64,000 nt of DNA from Macrotrachela quadricornifera (taxonomy: Eukaryota; Rotifera; Eurotatoria; Philodinida; Philodinidae). The stretch is taken from positions 297,884-361,883 of the forward strand of contig JAJEKB010020753.1 in the NCBI GenBank assembly GCA_022393335.1, written 5' to 3'. Under the pieces are notes generated by a model, which was not told where the DNA came from, ran no database searches, and saw nothing but the letters and a program-made list of their open reading frames with translations. Of this stretch, positions 1 through 11,379 are shown piece after piece. Position numbers and translations under genes: made by a program. How positions within the stretch are numbered: the first letter of the stretch is position 1; each line of letters opens with the position of its first letter.

Positions 1-1487
1 TTTTTTTTTTACGTTGACTTTTCTTTATTAGTATTTATATTGTGAATATTTCTTTATATCGATAGAATCAACAAATACATATAGTTGAATATATTTATTA
101 AATAAAATAATATGTACTTTGATAACAGTATATGACAATAACATATACATTATTTAATATTAAAATTAATAAAGGTTCAATAAGACTTCTTTTGATTATG
201 ATGTGTAATGAGTTTATTGCTTGATTTTGTTTTTGATATTTATTCTCTTCTCGATCTTTTCTATCCTTTTCCATTATTATTTTTTTTTGTTTTCTTTCAA
301 GGTTTTATTATATATGTGTATTATGACACGACAAAAAAATCTATAGAAACAAGGTTATTTTGATTATCGTGCATTTTTCAATTATTCATCTTGATCAAAA
401 AAAATTTTAATGATTTACTGTTTTATCTAACGGATTTACTGTATAAAATGACCTATAACTCAAATAAATTCTCATGAAATATTATAGAGAAAGATGAACA
501 AATGTTGATTAAATTTGATACAGAGAAAATTTCCTCAAAAAGTCCATTAACGAGTTGTTTTCAATGTTTACCTTATCAATTTCCATCGGTAAGTTAGAAT
601 GAGCTAAAAATAGGGATTAAAAGGTTTCTAATGATGCTATTCCATTTTAAAGAAAAAAATATATAGATACTTTTTCCTCTCAAAAACTCCAAAAGTAAGA
701 GTGTAGGTGATCTTCCCAAACACTCTTACTTTTTGATTTTTTGTGAATATAATATATATATATATTGAGATTTAGCTCGTCGAGCTGTACTGAACCATGT
801 AGAAAAAAATAAAAACCGTTCGAATTTTGCATTACGTACACCTTATGTGAGTTAACCTTTTGAGGACGCAATTTTTTTCAATCGAATAAAAAACATTTTC
901 CAACCTTTTTATTTTATTTTAAATTAAAATGCCTGCATAAAAATCTTATGATAGAATTCTATTTGTTTAGTTTTAGTTGTAAAAACGTTATAATTAAGTA
1001 AAAAGTTCAATTTTGAAAGGGAAGTTACATGTTTTGGAAATGCAACAAATGACATAAATCTATCAATGAGAACAGTAGTATATATATATACATCCAATAG
1101 AGAATAAGAATATACACGTTAATTGATGTTCAATTCTTTAGTACAAAGAATACATTAATAGGATAATATTGATACCATGCTTTGTTACTACTCAATATAT
1201 AACAAATAAAACTAAACAGATCATAAAATATTCATAAACCAAACTATTTACAATATTCGATTTAAATCAAACTGTGATGACATTCTCTATTGACTAGGAT
1301 AAACTCTATCAAATGATAGATCAAATTAATCTGTCAATACAATAAAAAAACCTATAATAAATTAGAAAATCAAACATTTATCACATTTTAAATCGTTGAC
1401 AAAATCTTAGAACACTTTATTTAATTCTTATGATCCTGTTGTTCAAGAGGAATTTCTAGATATTTAACTAAAACAAAAAAAAACTAA
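1..1487. other. AT-rich non-coding stretch
   Basis: No convincing gene is visible. The stretch consists of AT-rich DNA with short A/T runs and TA repeats near 750 and 1080. It contains one perfect hairpin (listed separately) and, at 770-830, a sequence around TCGTCGAGCTG that resembles a segment near 56560. The lower end is the 3' flank of the minus-strand F-box gene. Confidence 0.6.
691..734. repeat. 14-bp perfect hairpin
   Basis: Arms of 14 bp (691-704 and 721-734, starting AAAAGTAAGAG) are exact reverse complements around a loop of about 16 nt. No gene ends here, so this is more likely a small transposon footprint than a terminator. Function unknown. Confidence 0.6.
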
Positions 1488-3347
1488 TTAATGTTTATTT
1501 TGAACACATGTCATCATTTGATTATCATTTTTCCAAAGTGCTAAAATCTTAGGTTGAAGAGTTAAATATGAACCGATGGCATTGATATGAGCGAGCCATT
1601 TAAGTTTTAACTCATTGTCTACCATAAGAGTACGAGTCAATTCCAAAGTACCTCGATGACATGAAATACGAAATGAACGAAGTTGTTTAAAAGATGTAAT
1701 GAGTTCTTCAATTATTTTTGCTTGATTTTTCTTTATAAGTTTACTCGATCGGACATCAATAGTTAAATGTTCGAGAAGAGGAAATGCTAAAATGAAATAA
1801 TCCAAATAAATAAGACGAATAGCTCCATCAGCTCCATCACAATATAAATTAATATGTTTTATATGATTACCATCGATTCTTGGTGATGTTGTTCGCAACA
1901 GATAAATCAAATCACTATACATCATTCTAAGAGTATCCAATCGTTCATGCCCATAAAAGAGTCTATCAAAGAGAGTTCTGTCTACTTTACATCTAGTAGA
2001 GCGAAGATAGCCCAAATTTTTTAAATATTTGAGTTTTAAAACAACTGGAGTTATTTCATCCTTCTTTTCATTGATATTAAGTGACTCAAGATAAAGCCAT
2101 TTGATATTTGGAAAACGATATATAACATTGAGATAATCATTGATTGTTATTGAAACGTGTTCACCATTCATTGACAATCCAAAAACACGACGAGGAGACT
2201 GTTCAAAAGCTTTTATATCATTACAAAGACCACGTACAACTTCTGGAGATGTATCACAGCTTTGATCACGATTAAATTGATATGGAATACTATCGATAAA
2301 TAATGATTGTCTATTTGTATAGATAATAAAAGAAAACAGATTGATATTTTCTGCAAATGAATCGAAAATAATTTGTTTGATATCATCATATGTTATAGCA
2401 CCAAAACGATCAAATAGAATTTCTGTTAGTTCTATTTGAAGACTTAGATGTAATGTCGTCAGACAAGGCATTAAAGTAATTAGATCTGCCCACAAAATAG
2501 CTTCGGCATAGTCTGGATCAGTAGTTTTTATTCCAAAAGCAAGATATTCTATTGAAGGAATATATGATATTATTAATCTAAGTGTTTCAAATACTATTGC
2601 TTGTTGATCCATCGTATATAAATAAAGTTCTTTTAGAAATTTAGGCATAATATCTACTGAAAATTGATTTTCCAATACGAACGTTGATGGTGCATGACGA
2701 ATAATACTTACTTCTAATTTAATAAGACATGGTACAAGAGTAAAGAGCATCAATAAATCTTCTACAGTAGCTATCTGAATGGTTAGTTCTTTTAAATTTG
2801 TATTTGGTTGAGTTTGACGTTTGAGTTGAATACCTTGACTGCAATTCAATATTACTTTTCGAAAATTATTTGATACAGTAAATAAATACGAATTAATAAG
2901 ACATTCAGTTGTATTATTAATAGTTTCATAGGAATTGAATTCTATTGTTAATTCTTCAAGATGAAGTATTTTGGGTAAGATACTTACATTATTATTCATA
3001 AAATCACCAAGTATCATTGATTTCAACATGGGAAATTTTTTTTCAAAACATATATCGCCAATAGACTTTTCAAAAAGTTCAATTTGACCTAGAGACCATT
3101 CGTTGCTGAGCGACAATTTAGTAAGACGTTCGGAGATGAAATTTAGGAAAGTAGGTGAACACAAATATTGAAATGGACCAAGAGAAAAAAATGTAAGGTC
3201 TAATTGAGAGCGAAATTCAGCAATTGTACGTTGAAGACGTTGATTGAGACAACCAAACGAGTAAAGTATATCGAATGAACTTAAATAGAGACATATTTCA
3301 ATTAATATCTCGTCGGGCAAATCTTCCAGGCGACTTTGTTGTGTCAT
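1488..3347 (-). CDS. F-box protein with leucine-rich-type C-terminal region
   Basis: This is an intronless gene of 619 codons. Residues 5-45 form an F-box: the start LEDLPDEILIEICLYL is the classic motif that binds Skp1 in SCF ubiquitin ligases. The rest is a long leucine/isoleucine-rich stretch with irregular 25-30 residue spacing (for example LKELYLYTMDQ, LEHLTIDV), as expected for a degenerate leucine-rich-repeat solenoid that would bind the ubiquitination substrate. Family knowledge: single-exon F-box/LRR genes of this length are greatly expanded in bdelloid rotifers. The start is chosen because the F-box begins five codons after this ATG and no upstream coding is seen. The substrate cannot be inferred. 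Confidence 0.88.
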   Translation of the reverse strand: MTQQSRLEDLPDEILIEICLYLSSFDILYSFGCLNQRLQRTIAEFRSQLDLTFFSLGPFQYLCSPTFLNFISERLTKLSLSNEWSLGQIELFEKSIGDICFEKKFPMLKSMILGDFMNNNVSILPKILHLEELTIEFNSYETINNTTECLINSYLFTVSNNFRKVILNCSQGIQLKRQTQPNTNLKELTIQIATVEDLLMLFTLVPCLIKLEVSIIRHAPSTFVLENQFSVDIMPKFLKELYLYTMDQQAIVFETLRLIISYIPSIEYLAFGIKTTDPDYAEAILWADLITLMPCLTTLHLSLQIELTEILFDRFGAITYDDIKQIIFDSFAENINLFSFIIYTNRQSLFIDSIPYQFNRDQSCDTSPEVVRGLCNDIKAFEQSPRRVFGLSMNGEHVSITINDYLNVIYRFPNIKWLYLESLNINEKKDEITPVVLKLKYLKNLGYLRSTRCKVDRTLFDRLFYGHERLDTLRMMYSDLIYLLRTTSPRIDGNHIKHINLYCDGADGAIRLIYLDYFILAFPLLEHLTIDVRSSKLIKKNQAKIIEELITSFKQLRSFRISCHRGTLELTRTLMVDNELKLKWLAHINAIGSYLTLQPKILALWKNDNQMMTCVQNKH

Positions 3348-6300
3348 TGTAAATATAAATGTTTATCGTATGTTCGTTAGTCAAAACAAGCCCTTGTTAA
3401 CGTAATATTCATATAATAATAATTAATGATTCTTTGCAAGCAATCGACTATGATATACTATGCATGTGGTTAATGAGAATAACTTTAAAAAGTAGCGTAT
3501 AAAAGAACAGAAAAAGGAGGTAGTATGACGCATATTTATTTTTCTCTCACGTGTATTGTAATATATTTATACAGTATACGTTTCCTTCATCTATATATGT
3601 GTCAGCCACTTACGCTTATCAATATGTTAGAAATATAAAAAATATTTAATAAAGAGTTCAATGAATTTAATAATCACGAGAATGTTTGGAGAATATTATC
3701 AAAAAAATTATCTCTTGTTATTTATTTTTAAACAACTCGAAGATATAATTAAACATTATAATTACTTTTGTACTCGTTTACTTTGTCACATGGTTTAAGA
3801 ATGTACATTGAAGCGATTATTGATAGTGAACAATCTGCGATTTATTGCGTCCGTCAAAAAAATGTTTGGAATCATCAATGGGTAAAATGTGAAATTGTTC
3901 TATGCATCAAATAGAATCCTGCACAGTATTGTCATATCAAACATACATAGTCTAAAGCTCATAAAGCAACTCACAACATAATTGCATGTATTGAACGAAA
4001 TAATAACAGACAGCTATACAAAAGTGGTGTTAATCATCAACATCAATTATGTAAATGTATATGTTATAAAAGATGATTGTTGAAGTTCTGAAAGCCATGA
4101 CGTTTATGACTGAGAAACAGGTGATGGATTAAAACCAACCTAGAATAAATTCTAATGACAAATGATTAGCATTCCATTTTAGACAAGTAATGGTGCATTA
4201 AGCACTACCGTATCAAGCATGGCACTACTTTGAATTTCCATTGAATAAATAACAGCTCCTAATTAGTTTAAATACGTATCAACATCTAAAAATAATTTTT
4301 TTTACTTCGGAGTCATCATACACTTTTATTCTTAGTTGGTGAAAAGATAATTGAATATCATTACTTCATTACAATTTTCTTTTTGATAGATTATTTTTGG
4401 AATACAATGTATTTTCGTAGTTTTGTTTACGAACATCAAGCCTAACGTTAATTATTTTACATCAGCAAACATCATGCTTATGTTTTAAATTGAGTATTCA
4501 GGTTTGAGACATAGTAAATTCTTTGAAGGATATCGATCATGCATGTTGATAACTCCATCATATAGTGTTGGTACGGTATACGTTGAAAGTAATGTTTTCA
4601 TAGAATTCAAGAATCTGCTTCATGTAACACAAACTGAATCTCTCGAAAACAGCTGTTTCTGTATCTTCTTCGTAGTAAAAATCTTGAGCAGGATGATCCG
4701 AATCGACCTTATACCTATCGAATTCTGAGTCAAGAGTCGAATAAGCTAGTGTTGTTTGACACTCATGTTCATACCAATTACTAGTTAAGATTGAATTTAG
4801 TATTTCCAACGAATGATTAGCTATACTCCTTCTTCATTAATGGCTGTAGTAAATAAATAATTGGTCGATTGTTGAAACACTTTATCTATCAATAGTTGCA
4901 CAATTCTAATCGCAGCACTCACTTTTGTCAATACTGTCCAAAAACTTGATCATTCTTTCTTCTACAAGCTCGTAAAAAGTATGAAACATGTACATACATA
5001 TATGTACTCTCTTCACTTTTTTTTCTACTTACGTGTCAGTATGCATCGCACCAAGAGATAATATAAGATTAAAGTTATTTTTGTACCATCTATAGCTTGC
5101 CTCAAATGATTCTTACTGCTTTTATAGAAAGAATAAGTGCATAGATGAGTTAATATTAGTATTTTGTAGAGTTTTGTCTGAAAACGCTCAAAATATCAGC
5201 TTTCTAAACATTTCAATCTCAAAGAAAAGCCACATATGATACCATCAAATTGTAATGATTTTTCAAAATTCTCGAAAATTACTGAACACATTGAACTAAA
5301 AATCTCAAATTTTCAACAAATCACGACTATTATAATTAATGATCATAGTAAAAATATCACCCTTATCAGATATAGTTTGAGTGAAAAATCAAAGATTTAG
5401 GAACAAAATCGCATTTTTTGCTGAAAACTTACAATAGTCAAAACTCCATCACAAAGCGTTAAAGAGATGACCCAAGTTGAGATATTTCACTACTCACTAG
5501 GATCTACAAGATGGAAGTAATCTGAGTCCAAAAGCTTTCTTTTTCATTTCTAGAAGTTCCCTCTTGAGTATAACACCAAAATAAGTACATAAATAACAAT
5601 ATGACAGGTGAACAAAATACTAAAACTTGTTAAAAGAGAAGAGAAACAGATGATCATATATGTAGTAGAAAATAAAATGAAAGCGTGTTCTACTTTCCAT
5701 TCTATCTATCTGTAATATATCCATGAATTTTATTATTACTCATAATAATCCAATGTTTCTTGAGTACACTTGTGAATTCCTCGCTCATCTTTTAATATTC
5801 CAAAACATATTCGTAATATTTAAAATATTGATATTATATTAGCTAACTTCACTAGTGGAACAATGATCAACAGAATGATCTGCACAATTATTTAATTTTA
5901 TTATTTAATTCAAATAAGATTATAAAACCGAATTTATGTCAGAACAATATAGAACCAAAATAACTATTTTTTCTTCATACCTGTTGCTCTTAATCTAACC
6001 ACTTCAACATCTAGCAACACATAATCATACAAAGAATAAGTAAAAATCCGTAGATATACAGAATTGATGATTGATTGTCCTCTATAAGTCTTCATATGAT
6101 TATGAAACTTTTGCATCTATTCAAAGTAAATATGTTAATAACTGTATTTTAATGATTATATCAGTTTGTTATGATAATTATACCTTTATATCACTCATTA
6201 ATTGTTTTTATATGTAATTAAGTCACTATTTATGGCAAATACCTTTAAAAATGTTTTTTTTTTATTTGTAAAATATCAAATGTTTAATTATATGTTCGAG

Positions 6301-6960
6301 AAAGTAAGACTGAGTTACGTCTCTAGTGCGTCACAGTCAATATATAAACATTTAATATTACATCAATTTAAACGAATTTATATTTCAATTAAATGTTTTA
6401 GTTATAAAAATTCATATTTGAATATTGTATAATAAAGTATAATCGAAAAATAATATATCCTAGAAGAATTTATTCAATAAAAAATTTTCGAAATTTTTCT
6501 TGTGAAAATCTCGGTTTAATGCCTTAGAATTGAATTGTGATGGATATTACATTATTTAAGCAGTACTTTTTGAATATATTGTTGTTTTTCGTACGTCATT
6601 GTCTCGATTTTTAATAGATTTTAATATAATTTAGCAGCTTTTTGAATTGCACGATTAAATATAAATTGGTATCGTATGTTGTAGTGTATTTAAGTTTGGT
6701 CAAATATTATATCTACTAGTTGTTTACGTGAGAAGACTAACAGAACTGTTTACAATAAATGTTTCTAAGTGAATATCAGAGGAAAAAGCGTTTTTTAGTT
6801 ATCATGATTAAAATCTTGATTTTTTTGCGATTTATTTCTACATGGATAGTCATTTATTCAACCTAAATTTACATACGCAAGCATTGACGATTAGTTTTTT
6901 TTTTATGTAATAAAGCAGTGAAGCAGAACGTATGTAATGTTGATATTATACATATATATT
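3348..6960. other. Long AT-rich intergenic region with possible gene relics
   Basis: No intact gene is visible. 3790-4080 has short broken coding-like pieces on the plus strand. 4558-4809 has an acidic 83-codon open frame on the minus strand (about residues 30-60 rich in Asp/Glu/Tyr) with stops on either side. These may be relics of an old element or gene, but I cannot name a family. The remainder is simple AT-rich sequence. Confidence 0.4.
4558..4809 (-). pseudogene. Coding-like relic, unrecognised
   Basis: An 83-codon open frame whose composition (acidic, aromatic, with FYYEEDTET-like stretches) looks more coding than the surrounding AT-rich DNA. Further coding-like fragments lie upstream on the same strand (4900-5000), interrupted by stops. 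No start signal, intron or family is recognised. It could be a transposase or host-gene relic, or chance. Confidence 0.2.
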
Positions 6961-7000
6961 AGTGTCTCCTGCATATTTTATTACACAGCAAACAACAAGT

Positions 7001-7471
7001 ATGTTTTTTCTCGTTCATCTTGCCGTCTTTATCACCGTTATTCAAAGCGTCTCTTCACTGAAATGTTACGGATATGTGCCTGGTCCGGACAAAACACAAG
7101 TCATAGGTGTACAGGATTCGTCTACCATAACGGGAATATGTACTAATCTAACATGCACTTGCGTTAGTTATAGGCTTCAGTGTACAACTGGTGAGACATT
7201 ATGTACTTCCGACCAAATTCAAAATAAAACTATCGTATGGAATTATATATTAACGAATAATAGTACATGTCAGCAGTTAGCTCAAACTCCAATAGCTATG
7301 AGTCTCACATGTTGTTATACGGACTTGTGCAACAATCAAGGAATAAATGGTACCGCAACAACGGCTCCTGATGTAACTACTACACAATCAAGCAATTCGA
7401 ACTCCCTTCTTTCTTTCTCAATATTATTGATCTTTCTTCTTGCTTTGAGTTGTACATTTAATCAAGTTTGA
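7001..7471 (+). CDS. Small secreted or GPI-anchored three-finger (Ly6/uPAR-like) protein
   Basis: The frame from the ATG at 7001 encodes 156 residues; an extension to 6962 starts at GTG and is not needed. Residues 1-20 form a signal peptide (hydrophobic core VHLAVFITVIQS, likely cleavage near VSS|LKC). The mature part is cysteine-rich and ends with CCYTDLCNN, the hallmark CCxxDxCN end of the Ly6/uPAR three-finger fold. Several N-glycosylation sequons are present (NLT, NKT, NST, NGT). A Thr/Ser/Asn-rich stalk then leads to a hydrophobic tail (LLSFSILLIFLLALSC), as in a GPI-attachment signal. The protein is probably displayed on the cell surface. Such proteins commonly bind receptors or ion channels, but the partner is unknown. 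An ACAG site lies just upstream of the ATG and could accept a spliced leader. Confidence 0.75.
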   Translation: MFFLVHLAVFITVIQSVSSLKCYGYVPGPDKTQVIGVQDSSTITGICTNLTCTCVSYRLQCTTGETLCTSDQIQNKTIVWNYILTNNSTCQQLAQTPIAMSLTCCYTDLCNNQGINGTATTAPDVTTTQSSNSNSLLSFSILLIFLLALSCTFNQV

Positions 7472-8645
7472 ATTCTTCTATTTATTATATCATAATTCAG
7501 CTCTTTACAAATAATAATGTTTGTTTTTTTTTACATAATCATGCAATAAACTATTAAAAAGATTAACAGATTTTAATACATTTAAGACAATCGAAAAATA
7601 GTGCTATTGACATTTCAATACTTTATAATGAATTTGAGAAATTTTTTTTTCTAATAATATATTGTAATAAATAATAGAAGAAGAAGAAATAAAGATTAAT
7701 ATTGTTTCATTATGAAATGATATGATTAGAGAAATTTGATTGACGTGTTAAAAGCATCTTACAAAGTTAAAAAGAGAACGAAAGCAATAATAATAAGAAC
7801 GAATCATAGGCGTCAAGTACGAGAACACAAAAAGAAAAAAAATCGTTTAGCGCATTGGGTGAATAATACCAATAATAAAAAGTTATTGTAAAGATATAAT
7901 CGGATTAATTTAGATTCTTAAATTTAATAAAAGATACTTTTTTCAGTTAATTTGATAATTTCAAAAATAAAATAAAAAAAATGAGCGTATAGTAACAATC
8001 AGATAAAGAATAGAACGACAGTAAAAACAGTTAAAAATAATTTTTTTCTCAGAAATTCGAATATAAATAAAAACGGTCATTTTCTTTCTCAATCGATTAT
8101 TCTGAAAGCAACTATCGTCTAATAAGATATTATTCACTTTACACATTTTATATTAACATAATTAAAATGAAAAAGATATGCCAATTCCACATTTTAGCCC
8201 CAGAAGAACTGCGCTGACCAACTTTTGATAAAAAATTTCTAGTTATTAATAGCATAACTATTACGATCTGTAATATCAATATAAATATAATCATTAAATA
8301 CAGTATCAAGAATAGCTTGCAATTATAATAATACTCTATGTTAATGTGTAATTTAATCAATAAAAGTAATGTGAAAGTTGTTGAATATAAAATTATAAAA
8401 TGAATCAGTTCATGTATTATTAAAATAATTTTTACTTTATAATGTTATCTTGGAAATTTATTTTTATATAATTATGTATATGATTAATTAAACCAATAGA
8501 TGATCATGATTTGCTTGCTTTCAGTTCAATCTTTATAAATATGTTTTTAAAATTATATTATTTTTTTTTGTAATCATCGAGGTAAATGAATTCATTAGAA
8601 TAATCTCATTTTTTTCTTAAAGTTATATTCAATAGTGAGATTATA
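7472..8645. other. AT-rich intergenic region, no gene seen
   Basis: Very AT-rich DNA between the three-finger gene and the retroelement relic. Short open frames on the minus strand near 7960-8360 are Ile/Leu/Phe/Tyr-rich and look like chance products of base composition. Confidence 0.5.
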
Positions 8646-10440
8646 AAAAAACAACGAGCAGCCTTCCAATCACTCAAGAGAGCCATCACAAGCAAACCTC
8701 TGTTCCTTCATCTTCTCATTCCCAATCAATCACTCATTCTATCCATGGACGCATTCAACAATCGCATTGGAGCTGTTCTAAAGTAGAAATCCACTGACAA
8801 TAAACTCCGTGTAATCAGCTACTTTTGGCAAAATACTTTTCAAAACTCACCAACGATACTCAATGATCGAAAACAAAGCACTAGCAATTCACACAGCACT
8901 TGGAAAACTTCGACCTTACGTTATCAACTACGACATCACTATTGAAACTAACTATTGCCCGCCATGCAATTTCCGTCGGTGTACCACTCGTAACCGTCGG
9001 ATCAATTTCTGGTTCATGAACTTGCCTGACTACAACATCAAGATCAAATACAAGAAAGGTGCTTGCAACTGTGATACTGATTTGCTAACTTAATACCGAA
9101 TCATGGCAACGATTGGTGCCATCATCCGAGTGATGGCTAAAAAGATCAATTCTACTACTAACGTTAATCACTGTCCATCATCCCACCCAACAACCATGCA
9201 TCCTTCGACACTTCCACCATCCAGTTTATCACAAATTATGATCTCTTCAATCAATCAAAGGCGGATCCGAGAAGAGCAACAACATGACCGGGTGATCCAG
9301 GAGAAAATTGCTAAATCCACCAAACATAAATCTTCCAGAATGGCATTCGGTTCCGAGTTGTCAAAAACAAATTCCAGGTTCCTTTTCTATCAGCATCGCT
9401 CATCAGGAAAGTTTTGCATGCCTTCCATGATCATGTATCTGCAGCTCACTTTAGTCGAAATAGAATCTATACCAACATCACCAAACGTTGTTATTGGTCC
9501 AAAATGCATCTGGATGTCAAAAACTATGTTCGATCATGCAGTATATGCGCTCGGCACAATATCACATGCACAAAATCACTTGATCACTTACAATCAATTC
9601 CACCGCCACAAGCTGTTTTCGACCTGGTAGAGTTGAACTTCTGGGAATCCACTGGCAAGCCTTCAGTTAATGGGAATCGTCATATTCTAGTATTGATAGA
9701 CTATCTGTCTAAGTTTGCTGTTGCATGAGCTACACTAATCAACAATGTACATAAACTGTGGCAGAATTTATCGTGGACACAACCAGCAACTTTATTGTAT
9801 CCAAACAATTACTCACAGAGCAAGGCACTCATTTTAACAATAAACTCATCAAAGCAATTCCACAACTACTTGGTTGCCATCACATACTCTCCACTGTCTA
9901 CCATTCACAGACAAATAGCCAAGTTGAACGGTGGAATGCCAAATTGTGTCATCAACTTAGTAAGCTTGCTGCTGAAGAATCTACTGATTGGGACAAGTTA
10001 TTGCTTGTGGTGGTCTTGGATTATAATAATAGCGCACATGCTACAACTACCATAGCTCCCTTTGTACTGATGTTTAGACGTACATCATTACTTGCATTTG
10101 ATCCCACTAAACCAATGGTCCAGCTATCCAAGCTAAACGATTACATGGCTCATCTGTGAACCTTTCGCAACATTTTCATACAATCTGCTAGAGCCAACAT
10201 CAAAGAAACACAGCAACACATGCAACATCGCTATAATAAACACCGCTCTGATCCATGACACAACTGGGATGATTTGGTGTTGGGACGCACTTCTCCCTCT
10301 CAACGAAATAAAACGGCTGAACTCTATCAAGTCCATATCGCGACATTCGAATCCTTGGCATTCACACTTATATAGTGGAATATGTGCATTCTGGTGAATG
10401 GCGTTAAGTACATTCGAACATGTTAAAGCCCATCTTTGAA
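8646..10440 (+). pseudogene. Broken Ty3/Gypsy-type retrotransposon pol (RNase H and integrase)
   Basis: Pieces of a retrotransposon polyprotein appear in order in shifted frames. 8646-8786 matches the end of reverse transcriptase into RNase H (QRAAFQSLKRAITSKPLF, then SMDAFNNRIGAVLK and a stop). 8863-9093 is the RNase H continuation (NKALAIHTALGKLRPY, YNIKIKYKKG). About 9351-9726 carries the integrase HHCC zinc finger (HDHVSAAHF, CSICARH) and the first catalytic region. 9758-10159 carries the DDE-type continuation (TEQGTHFNNK, NSQVERWNAKL). The RT-RNaseH-integrase order indicates Ty3/Gypsy rather than Copia. Frameshifts and stops at about 8787, 8840, 9095, 9727 and 10157 show that it is dead. 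It is more GC-rich than its surroundings, as expected for an insertion. gag, protease and most of RT were not found. Confidence 0.85.
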
Positions 10441-11140
10441 CACATTTAAATGTACAAACTCTTTATCTTCTCACGCAATGCAGCTTCATCCTGGCACTTA
10501 ACACGGATTCACTACTAGGTAACAATAGTGGCAACGATATTATATGGCTATAGTCGCATTTTCTACTCTACCCGCTCCTTTCTTTTTCTTGTTTTTATTT
10601 AAAGTGAGAGATCAATGACACTAAAAATGGAATTTTCCATTTATAACAGAGGAGATATTTTTTTATATTACTTGAGAATACTCCAACACATCGTATACAC
10701 GAAGTTGGATTTATCTTTACATTCTCTCCTTGTGCAAATGATGGTTTTGTCCAACTGATATATACAATTATTTATATATGTCAGTGTTTTCTCTCGTTCT
10801 TCCCTTCACTTGTCTTTATCTATTATTATACGTCTATTTAGTCGTCATTCTTTTTCTTCTTTTTCTTGTTCTTCTACATCTTCGTTCTTCATCAATAAAG
10901 CACTCACCCACATACCAAACTTACAGTTTTATGTGTTCTTTCAATTTCTCCTTCTTCCAAGTCACTGTTTCTTCATGTCATTGTTCATTTTTTGTGAAGG
11001 CGAATATGTATTGGAGTAAACATGGTTCACTTCATAATATCATCATTTCATAGCATCGTCCTATTATGTCTTCATCTGATGGCATCTTCATCTTTGTTTC
11101 ATCATCTGATAACATCTTTATCTTTGCTTCGTCATCTTCT
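10441..11140 (+). other. Possible 3' end of the retroelement relic
   Basis: This pyrimidine-rich sequence follows the integrase relic and includes CAATAAAGC near 10892, which could be a poly(A) signal in a 3' long terminal repeat. I did not find a matching 5' copy upstream, so calling it an LTR is only a guess. Confidence 0.25.
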
Positions 11141-11144
11141 TTTA

Positions 11145-11378
11145 TCAGTGTGATGGTCTGAATCTCGCATCATCCTTTTGTGTAGTATATATAGTTGATT
11201 TTTTCACAATAAAGATCATTCCACTTCTTCCAGCTTCCTTCTCTCGATCATCAGAGTTAGCCACCCGATAGGATTTCATCCTTTTCATAATACATCGTTG
11301 GGAATCTAAAGGTAAATTTATAGTTAAAGACATTTTTTTTAGTTCGACTAGTCCTTCTAATTTATCTGTATCGTTCAT
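11145..11378 (-). CDS. Small unrecognised open frame
   Basis: A 77-codon frame with balanced, charged composition (DDREKEAGRSG, KRMKSYRVA) unlike the Phe/Ile-rich chance frames around it. No signal peptide, family motif or splice partner is recognised. It may be an exon of a lost gene, a relic of the neighbouring retroelement's cargo, or chance. Confidence 0.2.
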   Translation of the reverse strand: MNDTDKLEGLVELKKMSLTINLPLDSQRCIMKRMKSYRVANSDDREKEAGRSGMIFIVKKSTIYTTQKDDARFRPSH

Positions 11379-11379
11379 T

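Noticed and set aside
10441..11140. Certain 3' LTR of the Gypsy relic
   Set aside because: No matching 5' repeat was found upstream, so it was kept only as a low-confidence possibility.
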